A DNA stretch of 64,000 bases, taken from positions 832,740,160 to 832,804,159 of the forward strand of contig NC_081411.1 of assembly GCF_030272615.1 (NCBI RefSeq). Direction: 5' to 3'. This DNA comes from Cryptomeria japonica (taxonomy: Eukaryota; Streptophyta; Pinopsida; Cupressales; Cupressaceae). This document shows positions 56,144 through 64,000 of the stretch, in pieces. Both the position numbers and the translations under genes were made by a program. The notes beneath the pieces are model-generated. The model was given only the letters and a program-made list of their open reading frames with translations. It was not told the DNA's origin and made no database searches. The stretch's first letter is position 1. Each line of letters opens with the position of its first letter.

Positions 56144-57029
56144 TGTAGTCACATAAATCTGTCCACTTAATTAAATGAATACTTAGTATTTATTTGATTA
56201 TTTAACCATCAATTAATAATTAATTAAATTAATATTTAATTAATTCATCTTAACCCTCTTCTCCTATTGATTAAATAAATTATTCAATTTATTTGATTTA
56301 ATTCACTTAACCAAATTCATACCATTAATTAAATAAATAAATCATATTTGTTTAATTAAATCTTCTCTCACATTTAAATAAATTAATATTTATTTAAATC
56401 CCCCAAAATCCCACCTCTCACATTTAAATAAATAAATCATTTATTTAAATCACCTTTATCCTCCACCCACTTGTATTTTCCTACAAAAGCAAGTTGCACA
56501 ATTATTTTAAATAAATAATTTATTTAAATCACCTTTATCCTCCACCCACTTGTATTTTCCTACAAAAGCAAGTTGCACAACTATTTTAAATAAATTATTT
56601 ATTTAAAATCCTATTTATCCTCACCCACTTGAAACCTTTAATGGTTTCCCTTAAAGTATTCAAACTTGATGGCTTTAAAGTCTTCAAACTTGATGGCTTC
56701 CTTCTATAGTCTTCTTAAGACTTTAATGGTTTTCCTTAAAGTCTTCAAGCCTTTAATGGTTCCCCTCAAAGTCTTCAAGCATTTTAATGCTTTATCTTCC
56801 TTTTTCTCATTTAAATAAATTAATATTTATTTGAATATTTATCCAAATACAACTTGCACACATTTATTGAAATAAATAAATTTTTATTTTAATAAAATCC
56901 TATTTTCCCTCACCCACCAAATCCACTTGCAAAATCTAATCCCCTTCTAGATTCTTCTAACCCCTTCCTAATTAACTTAATCCATCCTCTAATTATTGTC
57001 ACATTCCTAAGCAAAATGGAGTCACTTCT
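56144..57029 (+). repeat. E2: gypsy-like LTR fragment
   Basis: It begins TGTAGTCACATAAATCTGTC and aligns to the first 450 bases and other parts of the E1 LTR. It contains a tandem duplication of about 78 bp (ACCTTTATCCTCCACCCAC at about 56450 and 56528) and five TTTAATGGTTTYCYTTAAAG-like units (56636-56790). It is cut by G at 57030. Whether it is a solo LTR or a full element cannot be seen. Confidence 0.75.
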
Positions 57030-58260
57030 TGTAAAGCAGAAAATCGCGATCGAACCCTAGTTGCTCTCCCCTCTTCCAACTCCAAGGAGAGAGAAGGGAG
57101 ATTCACTAGGGTTGATGGTTTTCACTTAGGGGAGAGACTTTACATTCAAAAGAGGGGTTGAAACCCACAAGATCCAATCCCACGCAATGCAAGATTGGAT
57201 GCTAAATGAGTTTCAAGGGTTAAGAAAGCAAGGCTACCCTCTCTTGTAAAGAATGTTGATAGAAGAATTAAGCTAGGAATGCATAGAAAGTGACAAAGAT
57301 TCGCTTATAAACTGAGATAGGGATATAGGATGAAGCTGCGGACCTGGAATTAGCAGTAAAATGTCGATACGGCACTGTCCTGAAAATTTGAGCAAAAGTT
57401 GTCAGGACGATAGCGCCCGAGCACCACGGTCCTCCGAAAAATCCGCGAAACGAAGGGGGATCTATTCATCTCTGCACAAGGATTCCAGATCTTCAATTTC
57501 AGCCGCGTACCTGCAACCTACACACAGAAAAGCGAAGACGATTGGGGGGTTAGGGATTAGGGGTTTGCCTTTAGGTCAAACCCCGGTTTTGGAATTAACC
57601 AAGAAATGAGCAATGCTGTAAATGTAAATGTCTGTAATGTAAAACAAGTATTAATACCTTGTTGTAAGGATGTTTGTATCCTTATGTGCGAAGGTATAGA
57701 TGTTGTATGTTGTATGTAGCATGTAGTATGTTGTAAGTGATCTCCTCTTCAATGGTTGAATCCTTGTCTTGAATGCAACACTTAGCCTTGAATGGAGACT
57801 TGAAATGATCAATTGCTTGAAGGAATGCTCGAATGCTTGAATGCTTGAGTATAATTTCCACGCCTTTTCCATCATGTCGAATGAAAGAGGAAAACGTAGT
57901 TTATATACTTGTCATTTAGGGCTGATAGACTGATTTTCCCGACCTTAGGCCGACCAGGAAAGACAATTTTCCAATTTGCAAACATAAAGACCCGAAGTCC
58001 AAAAGAGACCGGGCCCAAAATAGGACCCAGGGACCAGGGCGCTGGGCGCCATGGTCCTGGGGGACCAGGGCGCTGGGCGCTCTGGTCCCACCTCACGGGA
58101 CAGCAAGGTGCAAAGGAGGTTCAGGCCAGGGTGCAAGAAAATGCAGTTTTTGGTGTCATGAGCAAGTTTCGGGGTCTCCATTCAGGTTCCGTGTTGCGTC
58201 GCCATCGTGAAGACCAAAATGCAATCGAAATTGCAAGTGTCACAATTTTAGGACGCTACA
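57030..58260 (-). repeat. 3' LTR of element G
   Basis: Read on the minus strand, TGTAGCGTCC to GCTTTACA, 1231 bp. It has two GGACC hairpins in tandem (58031-58088), the TATA box at 57899-57907, the GGGGTTTG hairpin at 57560-57584, and a U5 hairpin at about 57410-57436. It retains about 30 bases near 57345-57378 that the 5' LTR lacks. Confidence 0.92.
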
Positions 58261-59001
58261 TTTAGCCCCCACTTTAGCGGGAGTATGTATGTTCATACTT
58301 CCGGTAAAGTACAAGGAAACAATATTGAAAGACTTTCACCACGTCAAGGAGGCAAGACACACCAAGCCCCCAGTGGACTAAGGATCTTACGACTTCGATT
58401 GACAAGGTAAAAGGGAAGATCACGAGGGAGAACCATGACTGTCAGTAGTAAGGTTCCCTCACTATGAGTCATGCAAGAAAGATATCAAAAATTTTCAAGG
58501 CAAAGCTAAATTTGTCAAGAAATTTTCAAGTATCTTGAAAAGATATGGACGGGATGTATGCCCCCCTATGTTAAAGCGATCTCACACGCCTCACCGGGGG
58601 TGATTGCTTTAAGGTAGTGATACATATAAGAAATGAGAAAGGAGCACATTATCACAAGGATTTAGCCCCCAAGTGTGAGATAAGCCCAAGGATAATAAAC
58701 ACAAAACACAAAGCACAAGGTGACTTCGCTTTCCTCGGGGTTAGTATGCTGTATGATAATTCATGTATATATATCATATGTATGTATGCATAATTGTTCT
58801 TCATTCCCCAATCAAGGAAGGTCACCTAGAAGAAGGGAACACATGTGTCTTTTGAGTCAACATGAGAGAGACCAAAAGAGATCTCAATGCTTTGCATCGT
58901 CCTCAAGTAGACAACACTAAGGACAACAAATAGAAGAATGAGAATAACATATAGAAGAAGTAACAAAAGAGAGGAGGAGAGAATCTGCTATGCTAATGTA
59001 A
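58261..59001 (-). other. 3' untranslated region and polypurine tract of G
   Basis: It matches F 22454-23209. Read on the minus strand it carries CTTGAGGACGATGCAAAGC, CTTGGGGGCTAAATCC and the terminal AAAGTGGGGGCTAAA next to the LTR. No ORF. Confidence 0.7.
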
Positions 59002-62000
59002 CTAGTCTAGCACATCATCTACCCCCCGATCTTGCTGATCAATGTTTTGGGAAGGCAGGGAACACGCTAGAGGAGGAACATTCAACACAGCAGATGGAGC
59101 TATCACAAGATCCAAACAAGGGCTATGTTCATATCCCAAGCCGCAGTGTTCTTGTCTAGGAGCTAGGATAAGTGCTTTAGAAAATTTGTTAGATAAATGG
59201 TTATCAATATCAACAAGTTCATATTCACTATCAAAAGCAAGAGGAGTAACATTTTCATCATGAATAACATTTTCATCTATAGCATCATCAAGATTTATAA
59301 AAATAGGGTCTTTGATTCGCACAGGATCAAGACCATCATGCATCTTATGTTTTGGAGATTTTGGAGAAAATGGAATAATGCTTGTTGAAAGTGTTTTTGG
59401 AGATTGCAAAGTTTGAGAAGCAGCTGCTTGATCTCTAAGATGATGCTTTCGTCGGTGTTCACATGCTGAACGATTTCGTCTAGTCTTAGTAGGAAGTGAA
59501 GAAGATTGAGGAGGAGGAATGTTCTCATCCTTAGCACTTGGGTGTTTAGGTTGTGGTCTCTTAGGCTGGATAATAGGAGAAGAAGAAGGTCTCTTCTCTC
59601 TATAAAAGGAAGGAGGAGGGACTGCTCCATACAAAGGAGGAATATTTGGTTTAGGAAGAAGACCAAGTCCATCATGACGAGGAGGTATAGGTCTACTCTT
59701 AGAAGGTTTATTAGGCATAGACATAATCACATCCATGGGAACGGGTTGGGAATCTTCTTGAGGAAAGACATTAGTTTTATCTTTCAAAGGAAGAACTTCC
59801 TTCTCAAGAATGATAGGAATATCAAGTTTAGGTATTCTAGGTTCACTTAGAGATAGGATCATATCTATTTTCCACTTTTGATAAGATTTGAAAAGATGAT
59901 CACTCCGCGGAGGAAGAGATTGGAATTGTTTAGGCCAAAAGTAATCAATAGGAACGCTAGAAGTTCTTTCAGCTGGTTTAAAGAGACTATGATTGACAGT
60001 AACAACTTCACCATTATGGGGAAATTTCAAACACTTGTGAATAGGAGAAGCAATAGCTTTCATGGAAGATAGCCAAGGATAGCCAAGCTTCACACGAAAT
60101 TGTTCGGAAGATGGAATAATAGCAAAGTTCACATCAAGGGATTTGTTATGGACCTCAATAGGCAATGTAATAGAACCAATTGCAGGAGAAGAAAATGCAT
60201 CAAATAGTTTCACAATCACATCTGTTTTGTCATATATCACTTGATTCAATTGCAAAGTAAAAAGAAATTCTTCAGTAATAACATTAATCATGCACGAAGG
60301 ATCAATAAGCACTCCACGACAAGGTGTATTCTTGACTTTTGCAACTATGTATAAAGGACCATCAGGTGCCCTAATGGTTTCATAGGAATCAAATGTGATG
60401 GAAGGTTCTTTAGGGTTTTCTTGCTGCTCTACAAAGTTAATCACATTCGGAGTCATAGACACAAGACCATCAGATGAAAGAGAGGAATCATTAGCCTCAA
60501 TTGCATTAGAGGTATGAGAAGGTAATGGATCAGTAAAAATCTGAAGATTTTGATTAGGAGGAGCTACAGATGTATTGCCTTTATCATTCACTCCAGAAAC
60601 AGAAATAGTATTATTATCAATCAAATCTTGAATTTTACCCTTTAAAGAAAAACATTTTTCAGTATCATGCCCAGGCTGACGATGAAATTGACAAAAAGCT
60701 TTGTTATCAAAATAAGGTGAAGTAATCTTTGCAGGATCAATTTGTCTTATAGGAGGAAGAGTAAGCACATTTTGTTCCAATAACTTATTCATAATACTAT
60801 GCAATGATTCATTCAAAGGAGTATACTTTCTTTCTTTCTTGAAAAATTTAGAAATAGGAGGCACACCTGATGCTGCATTCACATTGTTGTTGATGATGTT
60901 TTCATTGAATTTGATAGAATCTCTGTTCGGTTTAAACTTCCCAAATGGTTGTTGACTTTTATCACCCTTATCACTCGGAGCCATAGGATGTGATTGTTCC
61001 ATTTGACTCACAGTCAGTTGATAATTGTGAAGAGTTGCACACAACTATTGGAAAGAAGTAAACTCAGAAAATAGAAGTTTGTCTCGAATATCTTTTTGTA
61101 AATTAGAAATAAAGATTCTTTGAATATCATTGTCAGGCACTGGAAAAGAAATTTGAGCATACAAATGCTTATATCTACCAATGAAATCAGTCACTTTTTC
61201 TTTAACACCTTGTTTACAATGCATTAAATCAATCAAAGTAACTTTAGGACTTATATTATTTTGAAATTGTTGAATGAAAGCATTTGCAAGTTGTTCAAAA
61301 GAAGTAATAGAATAAGAAGGCAACGAGCAATACCATTGTAGGGCTTTGTCTCTTAATGTTCTAGTAAACAATTTTGCAAGCAACCTTTGGTCATAAGCAA
61401 AATCAGTACATATTGTTTGAAAAGTCTTAACATGTGTTAGAGGATCACCTTTACCATTATAAAGCTCCAAATGCGGGATTTCAACATGTTTAGGAGGGAT
61501 AGCTCGAACAATGTCAAGAGAAAGTGGGCTCGCAACATCAAATGTGGGCACACTAAACTTAGATTGATTCATAGAGGCAATTTGTTGCTGTAAAGAAGAG
61601 ACAGTTTGTGCAAGATTGTTAATGGTCGCTTCAGTCAAAGAATTCATATTAGGTGTGTTAGATTGAGATGGAGGTGTGATGTTATTGAAAGAAGGTAAAG
61701 AGTAAGGTGGTGGGACCCTATGATAATTAGTCATAGGAGATGATTGGACAAGAGGAACACTACAAGGAGGAATGGAATGGTTGAATGAATTGCCCCCTTG
61801 CGTGATGTTCATTTGTGAAGATGTAATAGGAACACTCATTGAAGGAATGAATGAAGAAGTTGGATTGAATGAAGGAAGAGGGTTAATTGAAGAAGGAGGA
61901 TTGCCCCCATGACTAGTGATCACAGGGGGAATGTCTTGTATAGAAGTAGCCATTATGTTTGATGTAAAAGGAGGTATGCTAGCAATAGAAGTTGTCAAAG

Positions 62001-62427
62001 GAATAGAATGATTGACTTGTGTAGGAGGTTGTGTATAACCTAAAGATTCAGCACAACTCTTCATAGGCATCACATTCGAATCCACAATGTGTGCAATACC
62101 ACACAAAATATCAATTCCATTCTTATCACTTTGAAGCATACGTTTTAGACCCTCAATTAAAGGAAGAGCTTGACTATCGGGGTATTCTTGAGACATCCAT
62201 TCTCAAAAATCGTCAAATTGGTTATCCAATTTTGAAAGTTGTTCTTCAGAAACCTCATGGAGAGCTTCTTTATCATTAGGAGGATTAGAGGAATTACCCA
62301 TGTCCTCGTTAAAAAGGCTATTCAAATTAGGTTCCATCTCCTCAGTAGTTAAACCTCGGAAAGACTTAATTCTACGGCTTCGTCTAACGGGAATAGTGTA
62401 AGGAGGGCTTATTGTTGTAAAACTCAT
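59002..62427 (-). pseudogene. gag: Gag-protease-like polyprotein of G
   Basis: Read from ATG at 62427 to TAG at 59002, 1141 residues, collinear with F. Two stops break it: TGA at 62205-62203 where F has CGA, and TAG at 61047-61045 where F has CAG. Domains match F: Pro/Ser-rich N-terminus, Retrotrans_gag-type region (LFTRTLRDKALQWY), knuckle variant FCQFHRQPGHDTEKC, protease-like GVLIDPSCMINV and KLGYPWLSS, and a Pro/Arg-rich tail. The Asp-Pro-Ser in place of Asp-Ser/Thr-Gly is the same in both copies, so it predates their split. G keeps the two codons that are stops in F. Confidence 0.86.
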
Positions 62428-62553
62428 GCACTAGAGAGAGAGAGAAAGTTTTGAATTTAGAGGTAGCAATTTTCAGTAAAATCAACCAATCTTCCAGATT
62501 TAAGCTGTTCAATACAATCAGGACAATCTCCCGAAATTTCAGAAAAAATGTCA

Positions 62554-62585
62554 GGGACCGTGGCGCTTCGGAGTGCACATGGTCC
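62554..62585 (-). other. Leader hairpin module of G (near Gag)
   Basis: GGGACCGTGGCGC...CATGGTCCC inverted repeat, equivalent to F module 2. CCCGAAATTTC beside it is a decayed form of the F palindrome. Confidence 0.55.
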
Positions 62586-62639
62586 CGACAACTTTTTTCG
62601 AAATTTGCCAAATTAAAGTTGCAATCTCAAAATTGAACC

Positions 62640-63371
62640 CTACCAAGATTGTCGAAAAATGCAAAATTTGAATTTTGAAAAAGAGAGGGAAACTGAAATT
62701 TTGAATGTTATGATTTTAGAGGGAATGTCAAGAGCAATGCAAATTTTGAAATTTAAAAATTGACTCAATTTCATGCAAAATTCAATTTTGGAAGCGGAAA
62801 TCAAAGTTGTTGTAATTAAGCACTTAATTTCAAAAGTCACAAATTGCAAGAATTTAAATAAAGCACTGAAATTTTTAATGAATGCAAACACACTTTTCAG
62901 ATTTAGGACAGTAAGAACACAATTTTGACACAAAATTTCAATTTCGATGATTTTTAAATGATTAGGAGCCCTAAACCAAGCAATCACAAGACCAACTTTG
63001 ACTGTAATTTTGAAAGTGTTATAATTGATAAAATCAGCCAAAATTATGGATTTTAGCAGGAAAATACAGTAAGATTTTGCTCCCGAAATTCCGGAAAAAA
63101 TGTCGGGGACGATGGCGCTCAGTGTGCACACGGTCCTCGCAACTTTTTTCCAAATTTTCAGGGATGAAAGATATTGTGATTTTATTGCGGAATCCAAAGT
63201 TACAGCTGATTTGGAGATGTTTTGATCAGTGAAATTGTCGGACCAAGGTTGAATCAAGAGGGTTTCAAAAATTAGGGTTTTGACACTTGACCACTTAATT
63301 TTCAAAATTAAAGCAAAAATATGAATTGATAATTTGTAATAGAAGGGCAGATCTGAAACAAGCACCAACAA
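62640..63371 (-). CDS. Leader ORF of G, 243 codons
   Basis: Minus strand, uninterrupted and collinear with the F leader ORF (17995-18726): the same start ML-LVSDLPFY, shared DNFTDQN-SKSAVTLDSA and FNLK-like segments, and the same end. It stays open while the main ORF of G carries two stops. The product is hydrophobic and basic, with no recognised domain. It contains the second hairpin module (63105-63136). Confidence 0.4.
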   Translation of the reverse strand: MLVLVSDLPFYYKLSIHIFALILKIKWSSVKTLIFETLLIQPWSDNFTDQNISKSAVTLDSAIKSQYLSSLKIWKKVARTVCTLSAIVPDIFSGISGAKSYCIFLLKSIILADFINYNTFKITVKVGLVIAWFRAPNHLKIIEIEILCQNCVLTVLNLKSVFAFIKNFSALFKFLQFVTFEIKCLITTTLISASKIEFCMKLSQFLNFKICIALDIPSKIITFKISVSLSFSKFKFCIFRQSW

Positions 63372-63514
63372 TTAAACATTTCACAAGCTTAATTACTAAA
63401 AAGAAGATTTAGGGTTTTTATGCAATTAACCTCTAAAATTTTGCAAAAGATCAACATGGAAATGTAATCAAGGAATCCAATTTTTAGATCTAACCATGAA
63501 TAATCAGAAAGGAT

Positions 63515-63533
63515 GTTCACGTCGGGTTCACCA
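63515..63533 (-). promoter_or_regulatory. Primer binding site of G
   Basis: Read on the minus strand, TGGTGAACCCGACGTGAAC, identical to F and three bases from the LTR. Confidence 0.72.
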
Positions 63534-63536
63534 AAA

Positions 63537-64000
63537 TGTAAAGCGGAAAATCGCGATCGAACCCTAGTTGCTCTCCCCTCTTCCAACTCCAAGGAGAGAG
63601 AAGGGAGATTCACTAGGGTTGATGGTTTTCACTTAGGGGAGATACTTTACATTCAAAAGAGGGGTTGAAACCCACAAGATCCAATCCCACGCAATGCAAG
63701 ATTGGATGCTAAATGAGTTTCAAGGGTTAAGAAAGCAAGGCTACCCTCTCTTGTAAAGAATGTTGATAGAAGAATTAAGCTAGGAATGCATAGAAAGTGA
63801 CAAAGATTCGCTTATAAACTGAGATAGGGATATAGGATGAAGTTGCGGCGCTATCCTGCAAATTTGAGCAAAAGTTGTCAGGACGATGGCGCCCGAGCGC
63901 CACGGTCCTCTGAAAAATCCGCGAAACGAAGGGGGATCTGTTCGTCTCTGCACAAGGATTCCAGATCTTCAATTTCAGTCGCGTACCTGCAACCTACACA
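63537..64000 (-). repeat. 5' LTR of G, partial
   Basis: The first 464 bases seen match 57030 onward, except for a deletion of about 31 bases near 63854 and scattered changes. It continues past the window. Confidence 0.92.

Larger units (their letters stand above)
57030..64000 (-). mobile_element. Element G: second gag-protease-only gypsy-like element (partial)
   Basis: Minus-strand sibling of F, inserted in E2. The 3' LTR is 57030-58260, internal region 58261-63536, 5' LTR from 63537 to beyond the window. It has the same parts in the same order as F: primer site, 243-codon leader ORF, Gag-protease-like ORF, 3' region with G-tracts. Again there is no reverse transcriptase or integrase. The flank at 57025-57029 is CTTCT; its partner lies outside. 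Confidence 0.9.

Overview
The window is plant nuclear DNA, most likely from a large-genome gymnosperm or conifer. I infer this from the AT-rich, gene-poor sequence, the dense nesting of decayed LTR retrotransposons, and the Copia primer site TGGTATCAGAGC. There are no prokaryotic operons, rRNA or tRNA genes or CRISPR arrays. Species assignment is an inference; no marker gene is present.

Layout. Positions 1-14990 hold a gypsy-like relic (Z), split by a Copia-type LTR element without pol (A, 419-14005). A is in turn split by a younger element of the same kind (B, 6474-13062, perfect 5-bp target duplication ACCGG). A Copia-like relic LTR (about 14991-16208) follows. Next is F (16625-24440), a gypsy-like element that encodes gag and a protease-like domain but no reverse transcriptase or integrase. 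Positions 24446-27401 are AT-rich and hold a minus-strand relic of a spliced gene. C (27407-34073, perfect duplication AACAA) is a complete but decayed Copia element. An 84-bp minisatellite follows at 34080-34700. A 2.7-kb segmental duplication (34909-37651 and 41993-44734) carries a broken host-like gene and a LINE RNase H remnant. Between its copies lie a truncated gypsy element (E1) and, inside it, a solo LTR of the F family (H, 38846-40090, duplication GTATG). Then come a large foldback (45904-46990) with a CA/TA microsatellite loop, a solo LTR (I, 47343-48068, duplication ACTAT), and a minus-strand Copia element (D, 49296 onward). The 5' LTR of D is broken by a gypsy LTR (E2), which is broken by G, a minus-strand sibling of F that runs off the window end.

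How they may work together. C and D are the pol-bearing Copia elements. A and B have no pol but share terminal, primer-site and polypurine-tract signals with C and D: 35 nt across the polypurine tract/LTR junction are identical between B and C. They are therefore best read as non-autonomous elements mobilised in trans. Instead of pol, A and B carry a coiled-coil/zinc-knuckle ORF1 and a second ORF of about 1050-1070 codons of no family I recognise. In B, ORF2 has its own TATA-like element. F and G form a second non-autonomous family with a Gag-protease-like ORF of about 1145 codons, a 243-codon leader ORF open in both copies, and repeated GC-rich hairpins. These two families are the most novel content here.

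All coding regions are damaged. Premature stops are dominated by TAG, and in the alignable F/G cases by CAG-to-TAG and CGA-to-TGA, as expected from deamination of methylated cytosines in silenced plant transposons. Positions, stop counts and alignments were read by eye.
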